DNA of 64,000 nt from Bradyrhizobium liaoningense (GTDB taxonomy: Bacteria > Pseudomonadota > Alphaproteobacteria > Rhizobiales > Xanthobacteraceae). The notes below the pieces were generated by a model that was given only the letters and a program-made list of their open reading frames with translations, made no database searches and was not told the DNA's origin. Below are positions 8,214 through 15,613 of the stretch, piece after piece. Both the position numbers and the translations under genes were made by a program. Numbering within the stretch: position 1 is the stretch's first letter; each line of letters opens with the position of its first letter. The DNA lies in assembly GCF_018130785.1 (NCBI RefSeq), contig NZ_JAFCJT010000030.1:1-64000 (forward strand), written 5' to 3'.

Positions 8214-9071
8214 ATGCGCCAAATATTGCTTCGTCCGCGCGGGACCATGACCATGCCGGGATGCACACGCCGCCTGACCTTGATTGCCGCATTGCTCGGC
8301 ATCGCATTCGCTGTGCCGGCGAGTGCCGAAGAGGCTTACGATCCCTGGCCGGGCCTGGTGCAGGACATCTTCAGCAACCGTCCGATCAACGACGGCAACG
8401 ACGTCATCGGCATCGAGATGCCCTATCGCGCCGAGGACGCGGCGATCGTGCCCGTGACCCTGCGCAGCAAGCTGTCGCCCGGCGACAGCAGGCGCATTCG
8501 TTCGATCACCCTCGTGATCGACCGCAACCCCGCGCCAATGGCAGCGAAGTTCGAGCTCGGACCGGACGCGAACGTCACCGAGATCTCCACGCGCGTGCGC
8601 GTCAACAACTACACCGACGTCCACGCGGTCGCCGAGCTCAGCGATGGTCAGCTCTACGTCGCCAAGACCTATGTGAAGGCGTCAGGCGGCTGCTCGGCAC
8701 CGGCAGGAAAGAATATCGAGGAAGCCAGGAACCGGCTCGGCCAGATGCGCTACCGGCAATTCGCGCGCGAGGAGGCACCGGCGAGCCGCGTCCGCGAGGC
8801 GCAGATCATGATCGGCCATCCCAACAATTCCGGCCTGCAGATGGACCAGGTCACGCAGCTCTACATCCCCGCCTTCTTCGTCAACCAGCTGAAGCTGACG
8901 CAGGACGACAGCCCCGTGCTGTCGATGGAAGGCGGCATCTCGATCTCGGAAGATCCCAATCTGCGCTTCACATATGTGTCCAACGGCGCCAGGCGTTTTC
9001 GCGCGGAAGCGAAGGACACGGATGGACACGTGTTCCGGAACGAGTGGGATGTGGAGAAGCCGGGGACTTAA
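8214..9071 (+). CDS. Quinoprotein-dehydrogenase-associated SoxYZ-like carrier protein
   Basis: Exported fusion of SoxY-like and SoxZ-like domains, about 285 residues. The signal peptide runs through FAVPASA; starts at 8214, 8247 or 8253 all keep it. The SoxY-like half ends with GGCSAP, whose Cys corresponds to the swinging-arm carrier cysteine of SoxY. The SoxZ-like half follows (MIGHPNNSG...FFVNQLKL). No sox sulfur-oxidation genes are nearby; in this setting the protein belongs to the quinoprotein relay set with the CxxxCW and metallohydrolase proteins. It probably carries a covalently bound intermediate on Cys, which is inferred from SoxYZ. Confidence 0.88.
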   Translation: MRQILLRPRGTMTMPGCTRRLTLIAALLGIAFAVPASAEEAYDPWPGLVQDIFSNRPINDGNDVIGIEMPYRAEDAAIVPVTLRSKLSPGDSRRIRSITLVIDRNPAPMAAKFELGPDANVTEISTRVRVNNYTDVHAVAELSDGQLYVAKTYVKASGGCSAPAGKNIEEARNRLGQMRYRQFAREEAPASRVREAQIMIGHPNNSGLQMDQVTQLYIPAFFVNQLKLTQDDSPVLSMEGGISISEDPNLRFTYVSNGARRFRAEAKDTDGHVFRNEWDVEKPGT

Positions 9072-9082
9072 GTCTCTCGATT

Positions 9083-9203
9083 GTCATGGCCGGGCATAGC
9101 CGTCCGAAGGACGGCGTCGCTTCGCTCGCCTATGTCCCGGCCATCCACGGACTTCGCGCCGATCCTAAGAACGTGGATGCCCGGGACAAGCCCGGGCATG
9201 ACG
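9083..9203. repeat. Dispersed palindromic repeat, full-length copy B
   Basis: Begins GTCATGGCCGGGCATAGCC and ends CCCGGGCATGACGAC, with the same inverted ends as the copy at 5633 but a longer centre containing CCGTCCGAAGGACGG. It lies between the convergent genes ending at 9071 and 9229. Confidence 0.75.
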
Positions 9204-9228
9204 ACTACCGTTGGCGTGAAGCTAGCTG

Positions 9229-9588
9229 TCAGAAACACCTCACCTCGGCTTCCGCCTGCGCGCGCCTGAGATCGTTCACCGCCGTGTTCGCCTGCTCCGA
9301 CGTCCGGAACTGGACACCTAAATTGCCTCGCACCTGAGACATGCTGAGTGCCGTCTCCGCGGTGACGTAGCGGTCATAGGACACGATCGAGGCCACCACG
9401 TCGATCGAGCAGGAACATTGCTCGATCGACTGGCGCGACTCGCCATTGGCCTTCATGCAGCCGTAGACGTATTCGGCACGCGCCGAGGTCGGATAATCAT
9501 TGGCCTCCTCGGCACGCGCGGCGGAGACGGTCGCAGCCCACACCGCCAATGCGGCGACAATCGGTCGTAGCTGTCCGGCCAGATTCAT
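9229..9588 (-). CDS. Small exported cysteine-containing protein, unknown function
   Basis: 119 residues. The ATG at 9588 has a strong GGGAGGA upstream and starts a signal peptide ending SAARAEE. The mature domain has four cysteines (YGCMKANG, QCSCSIDV and the C-terminal RCF), consistent with two disulfides in the periplasm. I do not recognise a characterised family. It is divergent from the ABC binding protein at 9625 and lies inside the alcohol-oxidation island. Confidence 0.78.
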   Translation of the reverse strand: MNLAGQLRPIVAALAVWAATVSAARAEEANDYPTSARAEYVYGCMKANGESRQSIEQCSCSIDVVASIVSYDRYVTAETALSMSQVRGNLGVQFRTSEQANTAVNDLRRAQAEAEVRCF

Positions 9589-9624
9589 GAGCGTCCTCCC
9601 GCTGGTTGCGACGAAAGCTATGCT

Positions 9625-10671
9625 ATGCGTATTGTCATGAAAAGCACTCCCTTCGAGGAAACGGCTCACAAGGTGATGAGAGCACTTGGTTTGAGAGCGC
9701 CTGGACGAACATTGGCGCTCGCGATGACGCTGGCGCTGTCGCTGGCCGCACCCGGCCGCGCCGCGGATACGATCCGCCTTGCAGTGCAGAAGACCGGAAC
9801 ATTCTCCTGGGAGCTGGCCGCGATCCGCGCCGGCGGGCTCGACAAGGAAGCCGATCTGTCGCTCGACGTCGCCGAGCTCGCGAGCCCGGAGGCCGGCAAG
9901 ATCGCCCTGCGCGCCGGGAATGCCGACATCATCCTGTCCGATTGGCTGTGGGTGTCGCGCGAGCGCGTGCTCGGCGCCAAGCTCACCTTCTATCCCTATT
10001 CCAGCGCGCTTGGCGCGGTGATGGTGCCGGCCTCGTCGCCGCTCAAGACGCTCGCCGACCTGAAGGGACGGAAGCTTGGCGTCGGCGGCGGCGCGATCGA
10101 CAAGAGCTGGCTGCTGTTGCAGGCGCGGATGAAGCAGGACGGCATCGATCTGAAGTCGGACGCGAGCATCGTCTATGGCGCGCCGCCCTTGATTGCCGCC
10201 AAGGCGCTCGATGGCGAGATGGATGCCAGCCTCAACTTCTGGAATTTCTGTGCGCAGCTCGAGGCCAAGGGCTTTCGCCGCCTCGCCGGCATCGAGGACA
10301 TTTTGCCGAAGCTGGGGGCCAAGGGCGCGGTATCCGCGGTCGGTTATGTCTTCGACGAGAGCTGGGCCGCAAGCCACCGCGATGCGGTGGCGCGTTTCAT
10401 TGCGATGACCCGCAAGGCCAAGCAGCTGCTGGTCACCTCGGACGCCGCCTGGGACAAGATCGCGCCGCTCACCGGAGCGAGCGATCCGGCCATCCTCAAG
10501 ACCTACCGCGACCGCTATCGCGACGGCATTCCGCGCCGGAGCATCGTGGACGAGGAAAAGGATGCGCGCGTGCTCTATCGCGTGCTCGCCGAGATCGGCG
10601 GACGCGACCTGGTCGGGCCGGCGGCCGAGCTCGATCCCGGCACCTTCTATCACGCGGTCCCCGGAGACTGA
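9625..10671 (+). CDS. ABC transporter substrate-binding protein, nitrate/sulfonate/taurine type
   Basis: Periplasmic binding protein of 348 residues (fold II, NMT1/SsuA-like). After a basic N-terminus and a signal peptide ending APGRAADT it has the typical LAVQKTGTFSWELAAIRAGG opening and the SPEAGKIALRAGNADI recognition segment. Starts at 9625 or 9637 are both possible. It forms a transporter with the permease and ATPase genes that follow. Members of this superfamily bind taurine, alkanesulfonates, nitrate or thiamine precursors; the ligand here is unknown, and the location between quinoprotein genes hints at a metal-chelate or C1-related ligand. Confidence 0.82.
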   Translation: MRIVMKSTPFEETAHKVMRALGLRAPGRTLALAMTLALSLAAPGRAADTIRLAVQKTGTFSWELAAIRAGGLDKEADLSLDVAELASPEAGKIALRAGNADIILSDWLWVSRERVLGAKLTFYPYSSALGAVMVPASSPLKTLADLKGRKLGVGGGAIDKSWLLLQARMKQDGIDLKSDASIVYGAPPLIAAKALDGEMDASLNFWNFCAQLEAKGFRRLAGIEDILPKLGAKGAVSAVGYVFDESWAASHRDAVARFIAMTRKAKQLLVTSDAAWDKIAPLTGASDPAILKTYRDRYRDGIPRRSIVDEEKDARVLYRVLAEIGGRDLVGPAAELDPGTFYHAVPGD

Positions 10672-10672
10672 G

Positions 10673-11410
10673 GTGCTGCGTCTTCTCTCGTTTTCCCTGT
10701 TCCTCGCGACCTGGTGGATTGCGGCGCTGTTCGTCGGCGGCGCAAAGCTGCCCTCCCCGCCTGCCGTGCTCAGCGTCATCATCGCGGAAGCATCGAGCGG
10801 CGCGCTGTTCCTGCATCTCGGCGCCACGCTGGCGCGCGTCGCGCTCGCCTTCGTGCTGGCGATGTCGCTCGGCAGTGCCATCGGCTATTTGATGGGACGG
10901 GTAAAGCTCGCCGACCGGCTCGGCGATCCCTGGCTGATCCTGCTCCTGAACCTGCCGGCGCTGGTCGTGATCGTGCTGGCCTATATCTGGGCCGGCTTGA
11001 CCGAAGCGGCCGCGATCGCGGCGATCGCCATCAACAAGCTGCCGACCGCCATCGTCACCTTGCGCGAGGGCACGCGCGCGCTCGACCGTTCGCTGGACGA
11101 GATGGCCACCGTGTTCGCGATGCCGCGCTGGCGCGCGTTCCGCCACGTCGTGCTGCCGCAGCTTGCGCCCTATATCGCAGCCTCGGCCCGCTCCGGATTG
11201 TCGCTGGTGTGGAAGATCGTGCTGGTCGCCGAACTGCTCGGGCGGCCGAACGGCGTCGGCTTCGAGATCGGCGTCGCCTTCCAGCTGTTCGACACACCGC
11301 GGCTGCTCGCCTATTCCCTGACATTCGCCGCCGTCGTTCTCGTGATCGAGACGGCGTTGGTGCAGCCGTTCGAAGCCCGCGCAACCCGGTGGCGGCCCCG
11401 TGCGGCTTGA
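10673..11410 (+). CDS. ABC transporter permease, SsuC/TauC type
   Basis: Inner-membrane permease, about 245 residues with five or six hydrophobic spans. The GTG at 10673 lies just after the preceding TGA and has GGAG at 10662-10665. The EAA-loop equivalent is EMATVFAMPRWRAFRHVVLPQ, where it docks with the ATPase. It overlaps the ATPase gene by 11 bases. Confidence 0.85.
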   Translation: MLRLLSFSLFLATWWIAALFVGGAKLPSPPAVLSVIIAEASSGALFLHLGATLARVALAFVLAMSLGSAIGYLMGRVKLADRLGDPWLILLLNLPALVVIVLAYIWAGLTEAAAIAAIAINKLPTAIVTLREGTRALDRSLDEMATVFAMPRWRAFRHVVLPQLAPYIAASARSGLSLVWKIVLVAELLGRPNGVGFEIGVAFQLFDTPRLLAYSLTFAAVVLVIETALVQPFEARATRWRPRAA

Positions 11411-12128
11411 GGTCGAGATCACCGGCAAAACGTTCAAGAACGCGGCGGGCGGCACGCAGGACGTGCTGGCGCCGATCAAGTTCTCGCTCGGAGGCGGGGA
11501 GGTCGGCGTGCTCATTGGTCCGTCCGGCTGCGGCAAGAGCACGATGCTGCGGATCATCCTCGGGCTCGATCCGGATTTTCAAGGCACCGTCGCGCGCCCG
11601 CCGAACGCGCGGATCGGCATGGTGTTCCAGGAGCCGCGGCTGTTGCCTTGGCGCTCGGTCGAGCAGAACGTGCGGCTGGCGGCGCCCGCCGTCAGCGACG
11701 CCAAACTGTCCGAACTGTTCAAAATCCTGGAGCTGGAGGCACATCGCAGCCACTATCCCGGTGAGCTCTCGCTGGGATTGGCCCGGCGGGTGGCGCTCGC
11801 CCGCGCCTTTGCCGTCGAGCCGGATATTCTGGTGCTCGACGAACCGCTGGCATCGCTCGATGACGCTCTCGCCGGACGCCTGCGCGATGAGATTGCAACG
11901 CTCGTCGCGAGCCGGCCGGTGATGACGCTTTTGGTGACACACAGCCTGGACGATGCAGTGCGCCTGGGCGATCGGCTGTTCTTCCTGTCGCCGCGGCCAG
12001 CGCGGATCGTGGCCGAGGTGCCTATCGGCATCCCGCGCGACACACGGGGCGAAGCCGAGATTGCAGCGATCAAGGCCAGCCTCGCCCAACGAACTCAAGG
12101 CGACCGCGCCGAGCGAGATGTCTCATAG
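11400..12128 (+). CDS. ABC transporter ATP-binding protein with atypical signature motif
   Basis: 242-residue ATPase for the preceding permease; GTG start at 11400. Walker A is GPSGCGKST, the Q-loop is VFQEPRLLPW, and Walker B is DILVLDEPLASLD. The usual LSGGQ signature reads LSLGLARRVALARA, so the second and third small residues are changed. SsuB-like proteins can vary here, but loss of the LSGG core is unusual and may affect ATPase activity. There is no frameshift, and the H-loop region (LLVTHSLDDA) is intact. Confidence 0.85.
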   Translation: MRLEVEITGKTFKNAAGGTQDVLAPIKFSLGGGEVGVLIGPSGCGKSTMLRIILGLDPDFQGTVARPPNARIGMVFQEPRLLPWRSVEQNVRLAAPAVSDAKLSELFKILELEAHRSHYPGELSLGLARRVALARAFAVEPDILVLDEPLASLDDALAGRLRDEIATLVASRPVMTLLVTHSLDDAVRLGDRLFFLSPRPARIVAEVPIGIPRDTRGEAEIAAIKASLAQRTQGDRAERDVS

Positions 12129-12172
12129 CCGGTCGCTTGGCGGACGTGCTAGACAGGCCGACGGCGGAGTTG

Positions 12173-12970
12173 ATGATGACGCGGACGGTCGCCCTCGCAA
12201 CGCTTGGCTTCGCGCTCGTCGCGATGACGGTGAGCGCGCAGGACATGATGCGTGACGTCGACCTCACCTCCCCCGCGATGGTCTCGGCCGAAATGACCAG
12301 GCCAGAGGTCGAGGCCGTGCTGGCCAAAGCGAGCGCCGCGCAGCCTGCCGATTTCACCGGCAAGCGCCTGTCGGGCCTCGATCTCTCGGGGCTGGACCTG
12401 TCCAACGCGGTTCTCCGCGCCGCGCGGCTCAACAAGACAATACTCCGAGACGCCAGGCTTGATCGTGCGATCCTCGATCAGGCGTGGCTGCTGGATGCGG
12501 ATCTTACCGGCGCAAGCCTGAAGGGCGCCAATCTGTTCGCGTCGCAAATGGCCCGCGCGCGTCTCGACGGTGCGGACCTGTCGGGAGCGCGCATCGCTGC
12601 CGACCTCACCGGCGCAAGCCTGGTCGGCGCCTCGATCGCGGACGCGCACCTTGGCGCCGATATGCGCAACCAGTCGATGGGGCTGATGCGCGCGGTGCTG
12701 AGATCCGCCAATCTGGAACGGGTGAACGCGCGCAACGCCGATTTGTCGCGCGTCGACCTCGAATTCGCGGTCCTCAGGGGCGCCGACCTGCGCGGTGCAT
12801 CGCTGAAAAACGCCCAACTCGGCGGAGCCGATCTGACCGGCGCCATCGTCATCGACGCCGATTTCGACGGCGCCGATCTCGTCTCGGCGAAGCTGATCGC
12901 ACCGAACGGCCTTGACCGTGCCAAAAATTTCGACAAGGCAAAGAACCGCGAGCGCCTGATCAGGCAATGA
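12173..12970 (+). CDS. Exported pentapeptide-repeat protein
   Basis: About 265 residues: a signal peptide (ending TVSAQD), a short helical linker, then pentapeptide repeats of the A(D/N)LxG type from about residue 70 to 235 (for example LSGLDLSGLDLSNAVLRAARL and ADLTGASLKGANL). Such repeats fold as a right-handed quadrilateral beta-helix used for protein contacts. ATG codons at 12173 and 12176 follow GGCGGAG; a TTG at 12137 is less likely. The stop overlaps an ATG at 12967. A function in the island is unknown. Confidence 0.8.
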   Translation: MMTRTVALATLGFALVAMTVSAQDMMRDVDLTSPAMVSAEMTRPEVEAVLAKASAAQPADFTGKRLSGLDLSGLDLSNAVLRAARLNKTILRDARLDRAILDQAWLLDADLTGASLKGANLFASQMARARLDGADLSGARIAADLTGASLVGASIADAHLGADMRNQSMGLMRAVLRSANLERVNARNADLSRVDLEFAVLRGADLRGASLKNAQLGGADLTGAIVIDADFDGADLVSAKLIAPNGLDRAKNFDKAKNRERLIRQ

Positions 12971-12996
12971 CGGCGCGCCTTTGGGAGGACTGGCTG

Positions 12997-13344
12997 ATGC
13001 GTTGGGTTCTAGCTTTGATCGCGTTGTTGACGCTTGCCGGCGAAGCCGCCGCGCAGACCAAGGGCAAGGGCATCCGGCTCTGGAATCTGACGACGGAGAC
13101 GATCTCCGGCTTCCAGCTCTCGCCCGCCGGCAAGACCGACTGGGGACCGAACCAGTGCCTGAACGACAAGGACAAGGAGGTCGACCACGACGAGCGGCTG
13201 CGCATCACCGGCATCGAGCCCGGCCGCTATGACGCCAAGGTCAGCTATCCCAATGCACGGCAGTGCATCGTCCGCGACATCGAGATCAAGGCGGACGCGG
13301 TATTCTCGATCGCCGACAAGGACCTGAAGGACTGCTCGAAATAA
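12997..13344 (+). CDS. Small exported protein, unknown function
   Basis: About 115 residues. The ATG at 12997 has GGGAGG at 12983-12988 and begins a signal peptide ending GEAAAQ; the ATG at 12967 would overlap the previous gene but delay the signal. The mature domain has IRLWNLTTETISGF, a Cys in GPNQCLND and two more in RQCIVRD and KDCSK. It looks like a small beta-sandwich secreted domain, and no family is assigned. Probably co-transcribed with the pentapeptide-repeat gene. Confidence 0.75.
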   Translation: MRWVLALIALLTLAGEAAAQTKGKGIRLWNLTTETISGFQLSPAGKTDWGPNQCLNDKDKEVDHDERLRITGIEPGRYDAKVSYPNARQCIVRDIEIKADAVFSIADKDLKDCSK

Positions 13345-13354
13345 CGAAGGCGGC

Positions 13355-13564
13355 TCACGCCTTGTCGTTCGGGTGCGGATATTCGCAGCGCCACCGCACC
13401 GCCTGCCACTTCGGATGGTCGCCGACCCATTGCGCGATATAGGGTGGCGCGGCCATCGCGCATTGCCTCGGCGACCCCGCATAGTTGAACACCAGATGCT
13501 GCTCCTCGCAGGTCGCAGGCGAGAGCACCGCACACACAGTCACCACCAGGTCAATCGGATTCAT
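13355..13564 (-). CDS. Small hypothetical protein
   Basis: 69 residues from the ATG at 13564, preceded by AGGATCC. It has a hydrophobic start (MNPIDLVVTVCAVLSPATC), Cys residues at CEEQHLVF and RQCAMA, and a tryptophan-rich tail (WQAVRWRCEYPHP). Proteins of this type are common as conserved small hypotheticals in Bradyrhizobium as far as I recall. Convergent with the gene ending at 13344. Confidence 0.68.
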   Translation of the reverse strand: MNPIDLVVTVCAVLSPATCEEQHLVFNYAGSPRQCAMAAPPYIAQWVGDHPKWQAVRWRCEYPHPNDKA

Positions 13565-13663
13565 GCCGGGATCCTGTCGCAAGGGACGATAAAGATTAGC
13601 ACGAAAGGATACGTTCCGAGGAGCGGGAAGTTTCAAACGAGCGTGTGGAACGGAGTGTTCCCT

Positions 13664-13681
13664 CTCCCCGCGTGCGGGGAG
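13664..13681 (-). terminator. GC hairpin downstream of the beta-barrel gene
   Basis: Perfect 8-bp stem CTCCCCGC-gt-GCGGGGAG, 18 bases past the stop at 13699 of the leftward gene. There is no long T tract on that strand, so it is a weak terminator candidate or a small repeat. Confidence 0.4.
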
Positions 13682-13698
13682 ATGCGAAACAAAGTGCG

Positions 13699-14568
13699 CT
13701 AGAAGTTCACCCCGAACACCAATCGCGCCTGATGGCGCTCGAAATTGACGAGGTCGAGATTGCCGCCTGATCCGGCCGGGCGGCCCCAGGCCTGCATGCT
13801 CCAGCTCAGGGTGAGCCGCGACTTCTCCGATAGCTGGAAATAGGCGGTCGGACCGACAAACAGCGCCTGCCCTGAGAACTCGCCGAGGCCGATGCCCTCA
13901 TATTGCCGGAAGTAGCGCATCTCCCCGCCAAGCAGAAAATTGGGGCGCACGCGCACCATGCCGCCAAAGGCCGCGCCGATCGTCGAGCTCTTCTCGGACA
14001 CTCCCGCCACCTCGAAGCGCGCCCATTCCGGCTGATAGATCAGGTTGAGCGCCGCGATGGCGTAGTTCGGAATCAGCTCACGGTCGAAAGCGAGCCTGAA
14101 CTCGGAGCCGTACATCCGTCCCTTCGCGCCGCTGGTCTCGTCGATGCGATCGCCATGGAATTCGGCGGCGACAGTCAACCCGAACGGCGCGCGCTCGCGG
14201 TCGAGCAGGCGGTAACGCAGGTCGAGCGAGGCGCCCTGGAAATTGAACTGGCGGCGGTCGTCGATATCGGGGACGCCGGTGATGTCGTGCAGCGTGGCGG
14301 TGCCGCCGACCTCGACACGGAAGTTCGGCAGCGGCACGACCTCGATCTCGACCTCCTGCTGGAGGGCGCGATAGGTACCGCCGCCCTTGCCGAAGCTCCC
14401 TGTCGTTTGGGTCTGGAATTCGCGTTCGCCGGGATTGCCGACGTCGGTGCCGATCATGAAGCCGAAGATGTGCTCGGTATCGAAGCCCTCTTCGGCACTG
14501 ACACGCGCCGGTGCAAGCGCAAAAGCGAACGCAATTGCCGTCCAGATCGTGTGGGCTCCAAGGCGCAT
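13699..14568 (-). CDS. Probable outer-membrane beta-barrel protein downstream of pqqA
   Basis: About 289 residues from the ATG at 14568 (an ATG at 14604 adds 12). A signal peptide ends ARVSAEE. The mature part alternates polar and hydrophobic residues in many strands (FRVEVGGTATLHDI, SLDLRYRLLDRER, SRLTLSWSMQAWG) and ends with LVFGVNF, a typical C-terminal aromatic signal for the Bam machinery. It follows the solitary pqqA on the same strand by 60 bases, so both may be one transcript. It could be a porin for alcohols, PQQ or metal, but nothing in the sequence decides this. Confidence 0.75.
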   Translation of the reverse strand: MRLGAHTIWTAIAFAFALAPARVSAEEGFDTEHIFGFMIGTDVGNPGEREFQTQTTGSFGKGGGTYRALQQEVEIEVVPLPNFRVEVGGTATLHDITGVPDIDDRRQFNFQGASLDLRYRLLDRERAPFGLTVAAEFHGDRIDETSGAKGRMYGSEFRLAFDRELIPNYAIAALNLIYQPEWARFEVAGVSEKSSTIGAAFGGMVRVRPNFLLGGEMRYFRQYEGIGLGEFSGQALFVGPTAYFQLSEKSRLTLSWSMQAWGRPAGSGGNLDLVNFERHQARLVFGVNF

Positions 14569-14628
14569 TGCGAACACTACCACGGCTTCGACGGCGTTCG
14601 CCATCGAAGCCGCGGCAGGTCGTCAGTC

Positions 14629-14709
14629 TTACTTGCGCGCAGCGCAGGCGTACATGTTGATTTCCATGCCGACCGGCACTTCCACGATCTTCGGAGCTTT
14701 CCAAGCCAT
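14629..14709 (-). CDS. pqqA: Coenzyme PQQ precursor peptide PqqA (solitary)
   Basis: 26-residue peptide (MAWKAPKIVEVPVGM, then EINMYACAARK). It contains the conserved Glu16 and Tyr20 of the ExxxY motif, the two residues cross-linked by PqqE to form pyrroloquinoline quinone. The N-terminal MAWKAPKIVEVPVG matches PqqA from many alphaproteobacteria. The ATG at 14709 has GGGAG a few bases upstream, and the TAA is at 14629-14631. No pqqB, C, D or E gene is in the window, and the next gene downstream is a beta-barrel protein, so the precursor gene stands apart from its processing enzymes. Confidence 0.94.
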   Translation of the reverse strand: MAWKAPKIVEVPVGMEINMYACAARK

Positions 14710-14879
14710 TCGGGTCTCCCAAGGGTATTGAGCGCGACATCGCGCGGGGCAAAACCTAGGGCTGCGTCAGGTGCAGCGCAAGCCTGGAATCGAAGCGCAA
14801 ACACAGCGAACTGTCGCATTATGCTCGCGAATTTCCCTCTCGGGCAAACCGCCTTCGCTCCCAGTCAAGCGCGGCTGAT

Positions 14880-15272
14880 TCACCGCAACAATCGTTGCAG
14901 CGCGCGGCCGGCGCGCGAGTTCAGCTCCTTCGCATCCAGCGTTCCGTCCTTGTCCGGATTCGCTGCGTTGAAGCGCTGCTCCACCACCGCGAGATATTCG
15001 TCGAGCGTGAGAGTCCCGTCGCGATCGGGATCGGCGGCGGCGAGCTCTTTCGCCGTTAACCGTCCGCGCAATTCGCGCGCGTCCAGCGTGCCGTCGTGAT
15101 CAGGATCGAGCTTTGCGAACACCGCGGTGGCCGCCTTCTTCACCTCGGCGAGATCAAGCGTGCCGTCATTGTCGGTATCGAACATCTTCACGGCGCTGCC
15201 GGAGGCAGCCCAAGCTGGACCGGACAGCACTGCACTCGTGAGAGCAAGCGCAACAGAGCGACGCGATATCAT
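14880..15272 (-). CDS. lanM: Lanmodulin, periplasmic lanthanide-binding EF-hand protein
   Basis: 130 residues with a signal peptide (cleavage near PAWAASG). Four EF-hand loops: 32-43 DTDNDGTLDLAE, 56-67 DPDHDGTLDARE, 81-92 DPDRDGTLTLDE and 105-116 NPDKDGTLDAKE. Loops 2-4 have the Pro at position 2 that is the hallmark of lanmodulin; loop 1 has Thr there. Loop 3 has Thr at position 9 where Asp is usual. Spacing of adjacent hands (24-25 residues) and the C-terminal AGRALQRLLR also match Methylobacterium LanM. The protein binds lanthanides with very high selectivity in the periplasm. The start at 15272 has GGGAGG upstream. It is divergent from the alcohol dehydrogenase at 15614. Confidence 0.94.
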   Translation of the reverse strand: MISRRSVALALTSAVLSGPAWAASGSAVKMFDTDNDGTLDLAEVKKAATAVFAKLDPDHDGTLDARELRGRLTAKELAAADPDRDGTLTLDEYLAVVEQRFNAANPDKDGTLDAKELNSRAGRALQRLLR

Positions 15273-15613
15273 TCAGACCTCCCTGACCAAGAGCCCCGAT
15301 TCGGGCGGGATCAAAACAACATAAGTCTACAAGCGAACCCCGGTTCAAGTCCGGAATTGCAACCGGCGCGCGACACAACTCGCGGAACCCGACTGCCCGA
15401 GCAGAGCGGCCCAAGCTGGCTCCGCTTCATGCCACGGAATTTTTCCAGCGTCTGCGCACAAGTAGAAGTCGATTGTCAGGTTTCCGTCAGGTGACCGGCA
15501 TCTGGCATCCAACATATCGGCGACGCACTTACGACTTTCGTATTGACGGGTTTTGCAATCGGGCGGAGTGTTGCTTCCGCAGCGTCAAAAGGCGCGCATA
15601 TTGGGAGGAACGG
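15273..15613. promoter_or_regulatory. Divergent control region between lanM and the alcohol dehydrogenase
   Basis: 341 bases without a gene, holding the promoters for lanM (leftward) and the PQQ alcohol dehydrogenase (rightward). Two direct copies of GTCAGGT at 15475-15481 and 15486-15492 start 11 bases apart, one helical turn, the layout expected for a response-regulator dimer site. I could not identify convincing -35/-10 elements. Confidence 0.45.
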
